A DNA stretch of 64,000 nucleotides from Thalassomonas haliotis (GTDB lineage: Bacteria; Pseudomonadota; Gammaproteobacteria; Enterobacterales; Alteromonadaceae): positions 1,178,001-1,242,000 of the forward strand of contig NZ_CP059693.1 of NCBI RefSeq assembly GCF_028657945.1, given 5' to 3'. Positions 7,937 to 20,712 of this stretch are shown here, one piece after another. Each line of letters starts with the position of its first letter. Positions within the stretch are counted from its first letter, which is position 1. The position numbers and the translations under genes are program-made. The notes under the pieces were generated by a model that had not been told where the DNA came from, did not search any database, and was given only the letters and a program-made list of their open reading frames with translations.

Positions 7937-8533
7937 TCAGGGAGCCAGGGCTTTTTCTACCAGGGCGGCTAAGTGCTCGGGCAAGCTCAGGGTCAGGGCG
8001 ATATCCTGCGCCTTAACCGACATCTTTTTCCAGGTCTTTTGTAAAATACGGATAATTTTTTCTTCGCTGTGCTTGGCGGCAAAATCATCAAAATAGTATT
8101 GCAGAAACACCAGGCAGGCAATGTCTTCCAGTGCCTGGCTCTCGCTATTGGTTCTGAGTTTTTCCTTACGGATTATTGCCGCGGTTTGCGCTACTTCTTG
8201 GTCGTTATAGCCGTTTGCCGACATCAGCTCAGAGGTTAACCGGGCGTGGTATTTTCCCTGCTCCTTGCGCCAGGCCAGGTAGCCTGCTTTTCCCGCTTCA
8301 AACTCGCTGCGTTTTAAAAACCAGCGTTTGATATGCTGGGCGCGGGCGGCAATTTGCAAATACTCGCTTGCCTGCGGCCAATGTTGCCGTTGGCACTGGC
8401 TCATTTGCCGGCCGTAAATCAACTCTTTCGGCTGTGTTTGCCCGTCAAAGCTGATGTTATTCGGGTCCTGGTTGTTGATATCGTCGATGGCGGATAATAC
8501 AGAATCTAAACGTGACAAGGTGATAAGGTCCAT
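7937..8533 (-). CDS. DUF4202-family protein
   Basis: A 198-residue cytoplasmic protein. It matches the DUF4202 pattern: an early AIDDINNQDPN, PKELIYGRQMSQ, AARAQHIKRW, GYLAWRKEQGKYHA, LEDIACLVFLQYYFDDF and KTWKKMS. The spaced histidines in AQHI and YHA recall HD-like helical enzymes, but no function is established for the family. It has no signal peptide. It is transcribed convergently with the GGDEF-EAL operon and divergently from pyrG. Confidence 0.75.
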   Translation of the reverse strand: MDLITLSRLDSVLSAIDDINNQDPNNISFDGQTQPKELIYGRQMSQCQRQHWPQASEYLQIAARAQHIKRWFLKRSEFEAGKAGYLAWRKEQGKYHARLTSELMSANGYNDQEVAQTAAIIRKEKLRTNSESQALEDIACLVFLQYYFDDFAAKHSEEKIIRILQKTWKKMSVKAQDIALTLSLPEHLAALVEKALAP

Positions 8534-8648
8534 AGATAAAAACGGTAGCGTCCATCTTAACGGCTTTGAGATTATTTACAAATATTGTGAAAAAGCGCAG
8601 TCAAGCTCAGAAATGCAAAAATTAGTCTATTTTATAAACATGCGCTTA

Positions 8649-8677
8649 TTGTTGTTATTGCCGCCTTTGGGTATAAT
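8649..8677 (+). promoter_or_regulatory. Sigma-70 promoter for pyrG
   Basis: TTGTTG (8649-8654), a 17-bp spacer and a consensus TATAAT (8672-8677) lie about 90 bp upstream of the pyrG ATG. No other good candidate is seen in the gap. Confidence 0.65.
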
Positions 8678-8707
8678 ACTTTCCCGTCCTGCTTCATTCG
8701 CCTATAA

Positions 8708-10405
<1,698 letters not shown>

Positions 10406-10420
10406 GGGATAACGACAAGA

Positions 10421-10449
10421 AACCGTAGCACTTTGCTGCGGTTTTTTAT
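10421..10449 (+). terminator. Intrinsic terminator after pyrG
   Basis: The stem AACCGTAGCA / TGCTGCGGTT (one G-T pair) closes a short loop and is followed by TTTTTATT. Confidence 0.8.
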
Positions 10450-12001
<1,552 letters not shown>

Positions 12002-12076
12002 AAGACTGAGGTCTGCGGCAGCCTTACCGGCTGTTTAGGGCAAGTTGTTCAGTCGCTTTTACGTGTCGTAAAGGTA

Positions 12077-12110
12077 AAAAGCCAGCGAAGTGTTCGCTGG
12101 CTTTTGTTTT
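12077..12110 (+). terminator. Strong intrinsic terminator after eno
   Basis: The perfect 13-bp stem AAAAGCCAGCGAA (12077-12089) / TTCGCTGGCTTTT (12093-12105) with a 3-nt loop is followed by GTTTTT. Confidence 0.9.
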
Positions 12111-12362
12111 TAAGGCACCAGAAATACTCCCTTTACCGGCATCTGTTTATAGATAACCGGCACATCAGATGACCTTTGCTAACTTATCGCTGGTCAATAT
12201 CCAGCCATAATCCGCCTTATCTCGCCATTTTTTATCTTAATGTTAACAAAATGTTTATTTTTTATTCGTAAAGTTGGAATTTTCCACTAGTCTTAGTCTG
12301 GCATCCGGCTAATGTGTCTTGGCCAGGTTGCGGACAATAATACGAAATTAAAGGACTAAACA

Positions 12363-14789
12363 ATGAGAAAAGTATCTAAATTATCAAGCCTGGTAGCCCT
12401 GGCGCTTGGTGGTGCCCTGCCGGCATCCCAGGCCGGTGATCATCAGCTGGAGCAAACCCTGGACGGGATCACGCAGGAAATGGCGGTAACGAACATTTAC
12501 CGGGCGTATTTCCCCAATGAGGACATTGCCCGTAAAACGGCGATCAGCTTCCACAGTAATTTGCTTGAATCCCATCTTAGTGAAGGTTATTTGATCCTTG
12601 AGCTGAGCGAAGAGGAAATGGCGAAACTGAAACCTTTCGGCTATAAGTTTGAACAGGCGCAAGCCTTTATCAAGCAAAGAGATCAGCGCCTGTTGCGCCT
12701 TCAACAGCAAATGCTGGAAAAAAAGCAGGTATTGACTGACAAGCCCCAAGCTTCGCAGGCACTGCCGGAAATTCAATCTATCCCCGGCTATAGCTGTTAC
12801 CAGACGGTAGAAGAAACCTTTACCCAGGCCGAGGCTATGGTGTCAAGTAATGCCAACCTGGCTGAGCTTATCGATGTCGGCGATTCCTGGATGAAAACCC
12901 AAAATCAGGGGGGTTACGATATCCGGGTATTAAAACTTACCAATAAGAATACCGGTGGCGACAAACCTATTTTATTTATCAATACCGCCATCCATGCCCG
13001 GGAATACACTACCGCACCGCTGATCATGGAATTTGCCAACTGGTTGCTTGACGGTTACGGCACCAATGCCGATGCCACCTGGCTGCTGGATGCCCATGAA
13101 ATTCACTGGATGCTGCACACCAATCCGGATGGTCGCAAGCGGGCGGAAACCGGCTTGTCCTGGCGCAAAAATACCAATGAAAATTACTGCGGTTCAACCT
13201 CCAACAGCCGGGGGGCGGACTTAAACCGTAACTTTACCTTTAGCTGGAATTCCACCAACGGCCAGGGGTCGAGCGGCAACCAGTGTAGTGATACTTATCG
13301 CGGGCCAACAGCCGGTTCTGAGCCGGAAATCCAGGCGCTGGAAAATTATGTCCGCTCTATTTTCCCCGACAGGCGCGGCACCGGCAGCAATGATGCCGCT
13401 CCCAGTGATACTCAAGGCATACATTTAGATATTCACAGCTACAGCGAGCTGATTTTATGGCCCTGGGGCGATACCAACCAGAGCGCGCCAAACGGCACCG
13501 CTTTGCAGACCCTGGGCAGGAAACTGGCCGATTTTAACGGTTATATGCCGCAGCAATCTATCGGTTTATATCCTACCGACGGCACCAGTGACAGTGTCAG
13601 TTATGGCGAGCTAGGGGTTGCGGCCTTTACCTTTGAGCTGGGCACCAGTTTTTTCCAAAGCTGTTCCACCTTTGAAAATACCATAGTGCCGGACAACCTT
13701 CCTGCGCTGGTATATGCGGCGAAAGTGGTCGGTGCCCCCTATATTACTCCGGGCGGACCGGATATTACCGCCCTGACCATCAATGGCAGCAGCAACAGCG
13801 GTACCATCCCGCCAAACAGCAGCGGTACTTTGGCGGCAACCGCCAGTGATGATAGATTCAGCTCCCGTAACGGCAGCGAATCTACGCAGAATATCAGTGC
13901 AATAGAGTATTATCTCGATACCCCGCCTTGGGCAAACGGCGCAACAGCAATCAGCCTGTCTGCCAGTGACGGCAGCTTTAACAGTAAAACCGAAAGCGGA
14001 GATGTCAGCATAGACACCACAGGTTTAGCTGCCGGGCAGCACACGGTTTACCTGAGGGCACAGGACGTTGGCGGTACCTGGGGCGCGGTGTCGGCGATGT
14101 TCTTACAGGTCTCCGATGATGTGGTCATTCCCGATAACCAGCTGGAAAACGGCGTAGCCAAAACCGGCTTGAGCGGCGCAAAAAGCTCGGATACTTATTT
14201 CACTATGCAAGTACCGGCGGATGCCAACTCATTGAATTTTGTCATGACCGGCGGCACGGGGGATGCCGATCTTTATGTCAAATATAATGCCGATCCGGCA
14301 AGCAGCCCGGATTGTCGTCCCTATAAAAACGGCAATGAGGAAACCTGTACCATCAGTAATATCCAATCCGGTATTTACCAGGTAATGTTGCGGGGATATA
14401 GCGCCTATAGCGGCGTGAGCTTGACCGGCACCTATACTACCGGCACGGTATCCGGCTATGAAAACACCACGGATGTGGCGATTCCGGACAATAGTGCTGC
14501 CGGGGCCAGCAGTACCATCAGCGTTGACCGCAGCGGCGCTTCCGGCACCGTCAGTGTTGAGGTGGATATTATCCATACCTATATCGGCGATTTAACGGTT
14601 GATCTTATTGCCCCGGACGGCAGCAGCTATAACTTGCATAACCGCAGCGGCAGCGGCAGCAATAATATCAGCCAGACCTACAGCGTAAATGTCGGCTCTG
14701 TCGACTCCCAGGGTACCTGGACGCTCAAGGTTGTGGATAATGCCAATATCGATACCGGCAATATCGACCGCTGGAAGATCAGCTTTTAA
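12363..14789 (+). CDS. Secreted M14 zinc carboxypeptidase with PPC and P domains
   Basis: This 808-residue protein has a signal peptide (about 1-24, ending PASQA) and a pro-region-like segment of about 120 residues. The M14 catalytic domain runs over about 150-450. Zinc ligands are His211 and Glu214 (HARE) plus the His in LDIHSYSE (near 358). Substrate and catalytic segments are NPDGRKRAE, ADLNRNF and TFELG (catalytic Glu about 425). A linker or Ig-like stretch follows, then a PPC pre-peptidase C-terminal domain (GGTGDADLYVKYN, about 600-690) and a proprotein-convertase P domain (GDLTVDLIAPDGSSYNL ... GTWTLKVVDN, about 700-808). PPC and P domains are typical of extracellular proteases of marine alteromonads and are often processed. 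It is transcribed alone, probably for extracellular protein degradation. Confidence 0.9.
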   Translation: MRKVSKLSSLVALALGGALPASQAGDHQLEQTLDGITQEMAVTNIYRAYFPNEDIARKTAISFHSNLLESHLSEGYLILELSEEEMAKLKPFGYKFEQAQAFIKQRDQRLLRLQQQMLEKKQVLTDKPQASQALPEIQSIPGYSCYQTVEETFTQAEAMVSSNANLAELIDVGDSWMKTQNQGGYDIRVLKLTNKNTGGDKPILFINTAIHAREYTTAPLIMEFANWLLDGYGTNADATWLLDAHEIHWMLHTNPDGRKRAETGLSWRKNTNENYCGSTSNSRGADLNRNFTFSWNSTNGQGSSGNQCSDTYRGPTAGSEPEIQALENYVRSIFPDRRGTGSNDAAPSDTQGIHLDIHSYSELILWPWGDTNQSAPNGTALQTLGRKLADFNGYMPQQSIGLYPTDGTSDSVSYGELGVAAFTFELGTSFFQSCSTFENTIVPDNLPALVYAAKVVGAPYITPGGPDITALTINGSSNSGTIPPNSSGTLAATASDDRFSSRNGSESTQNISAIEYYLDTPPWANGATAISLSASDGSFNSKTESGDVSIDTTGLAAGQHTVYLRAQDVGGTWGAVSAMFLQVSDDVVIPDNQLENGVAKTGLSGAKSSDTYFTMQVPADANSLNFVMTGGTGDADLYVKYNADPASSPDCRPYKNGNEETCTISNIQSGIYQVMLRGYSAYSGVSLTGTYTTGTVSGYENTTDVAIPDNSAAGASSTISVDRSGASGTVSVEVDIIHTYIGDLTVDLIAPDGSSYNLHNRSGSGSNNISQTYSVNVGSVDSQGTWTLKVVDNANIDTGNIDRWKISF

Positions 14790-14964
14790 TCTCACCTGAG
14801 TTTCCTGGCCCCCGGCTGCCGCTTTTTATCGGCGCTCAGGGGGCCATATCAAGATTCCCCTCACTGCTATGGCTTGTGTTATCCGTAACGCGGCAGGGAA
14901 AACCTTTACCTGCATTTAATGTTTCACTTTTTTAACTCATTGCAATTCTTGAGTAAAACCAAGT

Positions 14965-15657
14965 ATGCTAGAGAAGGGGAGGCAGTTCAGGCGCTTGTCT
15001 GATGCTTATGTTGCAAGGAATCGTCCTGAGAAACAATTCACGCTTATGACTCAAACATCATTTTGGCAAGAAAATCAGCACACGGCCCAATATGCCGAAT
15101 TGTGTAATGCCTTGTATGAGCGGGAGTTAGCTATTTTGGCCCAGAGTGATTTAAGCAGTGCCAGTGCCATCCAGCACAAGATCAAAAGCCTGCCTTACTA
15201 CATCAAACGCACCGCCCATGCCATGATCCAAAGCCAATCCCCGCTTGATTTAGATACAGTCAACGGCAGCTGGTCTTCCAGGCAAGGCACAAAAATGCCG
15301 CTAACCGGCCAGGATGAATCGGCTATCTGGCAATGGTATCAAACAAGCAAACCGCGTCTTGGCCTGGTGGTGCCTGTTGCGTTAACCGATCGTATTATTC
15401 TTGATTGTATCGACCGCCTCGATAAACAGGGGCAGGGCTTTCGCACCAATGTTTGCGGCTGGTTCAGGGAAGAGAGCAGGGCAGAAACGCAAACCTTCCA
15501 TTTGTTAAAACCTACTAAAAAAGTGATGATGGCGGCCTGCTGCGGTCATAGCTGGCAAAACAATAAAAAAGTCCAGCCGGTGATGCCGACATTAAGGCAA
15601 CTGCTGCTGTCATGCGCAATAAACTGGCAAAACTTCAAGCAATCCCTGTTTATTTAG
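14965..15657 (+). CDS. Hypothetical protein of unknown function
   Basis: The open frame codes for up to 230 residues; the true start may be ATG 15046 (MTQTSFWQEN, 203 residues). No ribosome-binding site clearly decides this. It looks soluble, with a Trp- and Gln-rich N-terminal half. A central stretch SKPRLGLVVPVALTDRIILD and a Cys pair near the C-terminus (MMAACCGHSW) are the only notable marks. No family was recognised. It lies between the peptidase gene and ftsB, where E. coli has no counterpart. Confidence 0.5.
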   Translation: MLEKGRQFRRLSDAYVARNRPEKQFTLMTQTSFWQENQHTAQYAELCNALYERELAILAQSDLSSASAIQHKIKSLPYYIKRTAHAMIQSQSPLDLDTVNGSWSSRQGTKMPLTGQDESAIWQWYQTSKPRLGLVVPVALTDRIILDCIDRLDKQGQGFRTNVCGWFREESRAETQTFHLLKPTKKVMMAACCGHSWQNNKKVQPVMPTLRQLLLSCAINWQNFKQSLFI

Positions 15658-15777
15658 CTTCCCTTCCTTATTTAATCGTCAATTTTATTTACAGCAGCAG
15701 GTACGCAATTATAATGGGTGCTTTATTTCTGTCGCTTTTTTTAACTTTCTTTAGGCTTAGGCTGGAGCTTTTACGCT

Positions 15778-16077
15778 ATGCGGGTGATCACTGCTGTTTT
15801 ATTGGTGTTTTTGCTGTTATTGCAATACCGGCTTTGGTTCGGGAAAAACAGTGTGCCCGACTACCTGGCGCTGGAAGAAGAGGTGGTCCGGCAAAAGCTC
15901 GATAACGAAAAGCTCAAGCAAAGAAATAAGTTATTATATGCCGATACCGACGATCTCAAGTCCGGGGTCGAAGCCATAGAAGAGCGTGCCCGCAATGAAC
16001 TGGGCATGATCAAAAGCGGTGAAACTTTTTTCCGCATTATTCCCAAAGACAAAAACGCCATGCAGGAAAGCCGTTAA
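15778..16077 (+). CDS. ftsB: Cell division protein FtsB
   Basis: A 99-residue bitopic inner-membrane protein. Its transmembrane helix lies at about 3-20 (TAVLLVFLLLLQYRLWFG), followed by a heptad-rich coiled coil (about 30-65, with the ADTDDLKSG region). It ends in the typical ERARNELGMIKSGETFFRI motif, where FtsB contacts FtsQ. It forms the FtsQLB complex that activates septal peptidoglycan synthesis. Its stop codon overlaps the ispD start (TAATG), the same ftsB-ispD coupling seen in E. coli. Confidence 0.95.
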   Translation: MRVITAVLLVFLLLLQYRLWFGKNSVPDYLALEEEVVRQKLDNEKLKQRNKLLYADTDDLKSGVEAIEERARNELGMIKSGETFFRIIPKDKNAMQESR

Positions 16078-16796
16078 TGACGTTAAACACAGCTGCCACA
16101 GATAAAGCTTTAGTGGCAATAGTCCCGGCTGCCGGGGTTGGTAAGCGGATGTTGTCGGCTTGCCCGAAACAATACCTGCAACTTGATGGCCTGACTATTT
16201 TAGAGCATACCGTTAACCGGTTGTTGTCGGTAGACGATATTCAGCATGTTGTTATCGTCATCAGCCCACAAGACGGCTACTTTAACGATACCGGCTTGGC
16301 CAATCACCCGGATGTGACTACAGTCTCTGGCGGCAAGGAGCGGGTAGACTCTGTGCTGGCGGGGTTAAAAGCCGTAGACAGCGCCCGTTACCCTTGGGTG
16401 CTGGTGCATGATGCCGCCCGCCCTTGTGTGCCAAAAGAAGATATTAATGCCCTGATCAGCCGCTGCCGGGAAACCGGCGACGGCGGTTTACTGGCTTATC
16501 AGGTCAGGGATACCATGAAGCGCGGTGATGCTTCGGGGCAAGTGCTTGAAACCGTGGAGCGTGAAGCCTTATGGCATGCGCTGACGCCGCAAATGTATCC
16601 GGCTGCTCAGCTGCAGACGGCGATAGAAAAGGCCCTTGAGCATAATATCCCGATCACCGATGAATCCTCGGCAATGGAATATGTGAACCACACCAGTGTC
16701 CTGGTGGCAGGCAGCAGTGAGAACCTGAAAATTACCCGGCCCGATGATTTGGCGATGGCGGAGTTTATTCTGATTAAGCAGCAAGAAAATGACTAA
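16077..16796 (+). CDS. ispD: 2-C-methyl-D-erythritol 4-phosphate cytidylyltransferase
   Basis: IspD activates MEP with CTP in the MEP isoprenoid pathway. The 239-residue protein has the nucleotidyltransferase signature VPAAGVGKRM (about 16-25), which holds the catalytic Arg and Lys. It also has GGKERVDSVLAGL, VLVHDAARPCV and ITDESSAMEY, all diagnostic. It is translationally coupled to ftsB by a one-base overlap and followed by ispF, the next-but-one enzyme of the same pathway. Confidence 0.97.
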   Translation: MTLNTAATDKALVAIVPAAGVGKRMLSACPKQYLQLDGLTILEHTVNRLLSVDDIQHVVIVISPQDGYFNDTGLANHPDVTTVSGGKERVDSVLAGLKAVDSARYPWVLVHDAARPCVPKEDINALISRCRETGDGGLLAYQVRDTMKRGDASGQVLETVEREALWHALTPQMYPAAQLQTAIEKALEHNIPITDESSAMEYVNHTSVLVAGSSENLKITRPDDLAMAEFILIKQQEND

Positions 16797-16875
16797 GCCG
16801 TTAAGCTGCTAAGCCAGGGCCAAAAGCAAGCGGTAACGATTAACCGTATAACCAGTAAAAAGAACAGGAAAAGAT

Positions 16876-17349
16876 ATGCGCATAGGTCATGGTTATGACG
16901 TACATAAATTTGGTGGTCAGGGTCCCCTGGTGTTGGCCGGGGTCGAAGTGGACTATGAACAGGGCTTTATTGCCCATTCAGACGGCGACGTTGCCATTCA
17001 TGCCTTGTGCGACGCCATTTTAGGCGCACTGGCTTTGGGGGATATCGGCAACCATTTTCCCGATACCGAGGCGCAATATGAAAACATTTCCAGCCGCATT
17101 TTGTTACGCCATGTGGTTGGCCTGATGGTGGAGAAAGGCTATCAAATAGGCAATGCCGATATCACCATAGTTGCGCAGGCTCCTAAAATGGCGCCGCACT
17201 TATTGGCAATGCGCCAATGCCTGGCACAGGATTTAAACTGCGATATCGATCAGGTGAATGTCAAAGCCACCACCACGGAAAAGTTAGGTTTTGCCGGGCG
17301 TAAGGAAGGCATTGAAGTCCATGCGGTCACCCTGCTGGAAAAAGGTTAA
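16876..17349 (+). CDS. ispF: 2-C-methyl-D-erythritol 2,4-cyclodiphosphate synthase
   Basis: IspF cyclises CDP-ME-2-phosphate to MEcPP with release of CMP. The 157-residue length is standard. The metal ligands Asp8 and His10 (RIGHGYDVH) and His42 ([11 protein letters not shown]) are present, as are GNHFPDT and the C-terminal [18 protein letters not shown] segment. It lies 79 bases after ispD. Confidence 0.97.
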   Translation: MRIGHGYDVHKFGGQGPLVLAGVEVDYEQGFIAHSDGDVAIHALCDAILGALALGDIGNHFPDTEAQYENISSRILLRHVVGLMVEKGYQIGNADITIVAQAPKMAPHLLAMRQCLAQDLNCDIDQVNVKATTTEKLGFAGRKEGIEVHAVTLLEKG

Positions 17350-17484
17350 CCTGGCATTTGCCAACAATGGATAAAAAACGCTACTGCCAGAGGCATCTGG
17401 CATGAGATTAAAAGATTACATACGCTGGATAACCCTCAGGGAAAATAACAGCTAAACCGACAGATAGAAGGCAACTGAGCAATA

Positions 17485-18573
17485 ATGACAACCGACGTAG
17501 TTTCCCAACTCGCTTATTTCCATGGCAAACCTCAATCCAGTGGTGAGCTCAGAACGCAAATGAGCGACTTTAAAGTGTTTGAACAGCTGCCTTTTGCTCC
17601 CTGCGGTGAAGGCGAGCATCTGTTAATTCATATCCGTAAAACCGGCGCCAATACCGTTTATGTCGCCAGGCAACTGGCGAAATACTTTAAGGTTAAAGAA
17701 GCGCTGGTATCTTATGCCGGGTTAAAAGACAGGTTTGCGGTTACCGAGCAGTGGTTCGGGGTGCATGTACCCGGAAAACAGGTTTATGACTTAAGCGATC
17801 TGGTTATCGACGGGGTCGAAGTACTTTCTTATGCCCGTCACAATAAAAAGCTTAAGACCGGCGCTTTAACCGGCAACCGCTTTGAAATTACCTTGCGTAA
17901 TGTTACTCACATTGAAGCCTTAAAAGAAAAATGGCAGCACATCGTCACTCACGGCGTGCCCAATTATTTTGGCGAGCAACGTTTTGGCATCGACGGCGGC
18001 AATATCGCCAGGGCCGGGGAGCTCTTTGCCGGCACTAAGGTGAAAGACAAGAAAAAGCGCGGTATCTATTTATCGGCGGCACGCTCTTACCTGTTCAATA
18101 AGGTGGTGAGCCAAAGGATAGAAAATAAAACTTTTGATGTGCTCACCTCCGGTGATGTCTGTATGCTGGCGGGTACGCAATCGGTGTTTTTAGCCGAGGA
18201 AATAGACCAAGTTTTAACAGGGCGGTTAACAGAAAAAGACATCGATATTACCGCGCCTATGTGGGGAGCGGGAGAACTAAAAACCACCGGCCCGGTATTG
18301 GCCTTTGAACAAGATATTACGGCGCAGCATCCGGATTTTTGTCAGGGGCTGGCCAAGTTTGGTTTGAAACAGGAAAGGCGACGTATTCGCTTAAATGTTA
18401 GCGACACAAACATCAGCACAGATCAAGACTGCGTGACTTTAACCTTTGCCCTGCCGTCGGGCTGTTATGCCACGACCATCTTAAGAGAATTAATTGATTA
18501 TACCGATCTCACCGAGCGCGCTGTTGTCCGTAACACAGGGGCTGCGGATGAGACAAAACCTGTGGCCGGTTAA
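17485..18573 (+). CDS. truD: tRNA pseudouridine(13) synthase TruD
   Basis: TruD converts U13 to pseudouridine in tRNA-Glu. The 362-residue protein has the TruD catalytic motif YAGLKDRFAVTEQWF with Asp82. The family segment VPNYFGEQRFGIDGGNIARA follows, and the C-terminal part has the insertion domain and LPSGCYATTILRELI. It follows ispF and precedes surE, as in E. coli. Confidence 0.96.
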   Translation: MTTDVVSQLAYFHGKPQSSGELRTQMSDFKVFEQLPFAPCGEGEHLLIHIRKTGANTVYVARQLAKYFKVKEALVSYAGLKDRFAVTEQWFGVHVPGKQVYDLSDLVIDGVEVLSYARHNKKLKTGALTGNRFEITLRNVTHIEALKEKWQHIVTHGVPNYFGEQRFGIDGGNIARAGELFAGTKVKDKKKRGIYLSAARSYLFNKVVSQRIENKTFDVLTSGDVCMLAGTQSVFLAEEIDQVLTGRLTEKDIDITAPMWGAGELKTTGPVLAFEQDITAQHPDFCQGLAKFGLKQERRRIRLNVSDTNISTDQDCVTLTFALPSGCYATTILRELIDYTDLTERAVVRNTGAADETKPVAG

Positions 18574-18593
18574 CCCTAAAGCGGCACTTTTAA

Positions 18594-19358
18594 ATGGATA
18601 ACAAGATGAATATTTTATTAAGCAATGATGATGGTGTACATGCCTTAGGTATCAAGGTACTGCATCAGGAGCTGGTGAAATTTGCCGAGGTGACGGTTAT
18701 TGCCCCTGACAGGAACTGCAGCGGCGCCAGTAACTCTCTGACCTTATTAAATCCTTTGCGGGCACAACCGCTTGATAACGGTTTTATTTCGGTTAACGGC
18801 ACACCGACTGACTCGGTGCATCTTGGTATCAGCCAGTTGATGGAGCCCTTACCCGACCTTGTCGTGGCGGGGATCAATAACGGCGCCAATTTAGGAGATG
18901 ACGTGCTTTATTCCGGCACGGTTGCCGCCGCCACCGAAGGCCGCCATATGGGCATGCCGGCGATTGCCGTTTCCCTGGTGGGCAAACATGAGCAGCATTA
19001 TCAGACGGCGGCCATTGTTGCCGCCCAGTTGATCAAACGCTTAAAGCAGCACCCGTTGCCGGCGGATCAAATTATCAATTTAAATGTGCCGGATGTGGCC
19101 ATTGAAGATTTAAAAGGCATCAAGGTGACCCGTTTAGGCAACCGCCATAAAGCGGAAACCATGAAAAAAACACAAGACCCCTGGCGGCGCGATATCTTCT
19201 GGTATGGTTCATTAGGCCAGGAGCAGGACGCCGGTGAAGGCACAGATTTTCATGCGGTCGCTAATGGTTATGCCTCGGTTACGCCGTTAACCGTAGACAT
19301 GACCGCCTATAAAAGCCTGGAGCAAATGACCGAGTGGATGAGTGAATTGACGATATGA
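18594..19358 (+). CDS. surE: 5'/3'-nucleotidase SurE
   Basis: SurE is a metal-dependent nucleotidase and exopolyphosphatase linked to stationary-phase survival. The protein is 254 residues from ATG 18594. ATG 18606, four codons later, gives the more conserved start [10 protein letters not shown], and no strong ribosome-binding site decides between them. The metal site Asn-Asp-Asp ([10 protein letters not shown]), Ser in SGASNSLT and Asn in [19 protein letters not shown] are all present. The 3' end overlaps pcm by four bases (ATGA), so the two are translationally coupled. Confidence 0.96.
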   Translation: MDNKMNILLSNDDGVHALGIKVLHQELVKFAEVTVIAPDRNCSGASNSLTLLNPLRAQPLDNGFISVNGTPTDSVHLGISQLMEPLPDLVVAGINNGANLGDDVLYSGTVAAATEGRHMGMPAIAVSLVGKHEQHYQTAAIVAAQLIKRLKQHPLPADQIINLNVPDVAIEDLKGIKVTRLGNRHKAETMKKTQDPWRRDIFWYGSLGQEQDAGEGTDFHAVANGYASVTPLTVDMTAYKSLEQMTEWMSELTI

Positions 19359-20026
19359 CGTTAAACAAGAGCAGAGTACGCAGCAATATCAGCGGCAAGT
19401 CCGGACGTAGCGGAGAAATTCTTGCGCAAAAACTCTTTGCCGAAGGCATTCAAAACCAGCAGGTATTACAAGCCATTGCCCGCAGCCCGCGGCATATTTT
19501 TGTGCCGGAAATTCTGGCCCACAAGGCCTATGACAATACTGCGTTGCCGATAGGCCAGGGACAAACCATCTCCCAGCCCTATATTGTTGCCAAAATGTCT
19601 GAGTTACTGCTGGCCGAGGGTAATCCCGGCAGCATTTTAGAAATCGGCACCGGCTCAGGCTACCAGACCTCGATACTGGCGCAACTGACCAACCGGGTGT
19701 TTTCGGTGGAACGCATTAAATCTTTGCAGTGGCAGGCGAAAAGAAGACTGCAGGCCATGGATTTACACAATGTGTCGATGAAACACGGCGATGGCTGGCA
19801 AGGCTGGGCCAGTAAAGCGCCGTTTGAAGCCATTATTGTTACTGCCGCCCCCAACCAGGTGCCGCAGGCGCTGCTTGAGCAGTTGAGCGACAACGGCCGC
19901 TTGGTGATCCCCGTGGGGGAGCAGCAACAGGTCTTAAAAATCATCACCCGCAAGGGCGATCAGTTTCACGAACAACAGGTAGAGGCGGTGCGTTTTGTTC
20001 CCCTGGTACCGGGAACCCTATTATGA
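19355..20026 (+). CDS. pcm: Protein-L-isoaspartate O-methyltransferase
   Basis: Pcm methylates L-isoaspartyl residues with SAM, starting the repair of aged proteins. The 223-residue protein has the PCMT signature [17 protein letters not shown] (about 65-81) and the SAM loop [14 protein letters not shown] (about 95-108). It also has the post-III region [11 protein letters not shown]. The start is slightly extended compared with E. coli (208 residues). It overlaps surE upstream and yqaA downstream by four bases each. Confidence 0.96.
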   Translation: MTLNKSRVRSNISGKSGRSGEILAQKLFAEGIQNQQVLQAIARSPRHIFVPEILAHKAYDNTALPIGQGQTISQPYIVAKMSELLLAEGNPGSILEIGTGSGYQTSILAQLTNRVFSVERIKSLQWQAKRRLQAMDLHNVSMKHGDGWQGWASKAPFEAIIVTAAPNQVPQALLEQLSDNGRLVIPVGEQQQVLKIITRKGDQFHEQQVEAVRFVPLVPGTLL

Positions 20027-20601
20027 GAATATTCTCCGCCCTTTATGAGTGGACTATGCGTTGGGCCGAGCATAAGCTGGCGCCAAGAGCCCTGGCCGTA
20101 TTAACTTTTGCCGAGTCGGTATTTTTCCCGATTCCCCCGGATGTTTTGCTTGCCCCTATGGTGCTGGCGAAACCGAAAAAGGCCTGGTCGCTGGCGGCAC
20201 TGACCACAGCCTCGTCTGTTATCGGCGGTATTGTCGGTTATATCTTGGGTTATCTGATGTTTGAACCCTGGATCCAGCCGGTGATCACGGAATTTGGTTA
20301 TCAGGCGCGTTTTGATCAAATCACCGACTGGTTTACCCGCTGGGGCTTCTGGGTGGTATTTTTAGCGGGTTTTACCCCGATCCCCTATAAGTTATTCACC
20401 GTCAGCGCCGGCTTTCTGCATATGGCCTTTTTGCCGTTTTTATTTGCTTCTGCGGTGGGGCGCGGTATGCGCTTTTTCCTGGTGGCGGGCCTTATTCAAT
20501 GGGGCGGTGAAAAAATGGAACAAAGCTTAAGAAAGTGGGTGGATGCCCTTGGCTGGGGCGTGGTATTGCTGGCGCTTATCGCTTATTTGGTCAGCCGCTG
20601 A
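20023..20601 (+). CDS. yqaA: DedA/SNARE-associated family inner-membrane protein YqaA
   Basis: A 192-residue polytopic membrane protein of the VTT/DedA superfamily. It has an early amphipathic segment and the reentrant-like [20 protein letters not shown] (about 30-49). Hydrophobic helices lie at about 60-80 ([20 protein letters not shown]), 110-125 and 165-190. A second [18 protein letters not shown] motif resembles the conserved Pro and Arg/Lys region of DedA proteins. Relatives are implicated in lipid scrambling or transport and envelope homeostasis; the exact role of YqaA is unknown. It overlaps pcm by ATGA. Confidence 0.85.
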   Translation: MRIFSALYEWTMRWAEHKLAPRALAVLTFAESVFFPIPPDVLLAPMVLAKPKKAWSLAALTTASSVIGGIVGYILGYLMFEPWIQPVITEFGYQARFDQITDWFTRWGFWVVFLAGFTPIPYKLFTVSAGFLHMAFLPFLFASAVGRGMRFFLVAGLIQWGGEKMEQSLRKWVDALGWGVVLLALIAYLVSR

Positions 20602-20712
20602 GGTTTTTGAAAGTTTGTCTTACAGATTTAGTCTTGATAAGCATTTTTAACGGCGTTATCTTTGAACCGGGTTTTTAAGCGTTTTTCTATCGTGGCAAAT
20701 AATGGCAATGAG

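Noticed and set aside
14806-14846. TGGCCCCC / GGGGGCCA inverted repeat after the M14 peptidase as a terminator
   Set aside because: The stem is split by a long inner loop and no T tract follows; termination is possible but not supported enough to list.
15612-15905. Plus-strand 97-residue ORF overlapping ftsB
   Set aside because: Alternative frame across the ftsB promoter and start; ftsB itself is certain.
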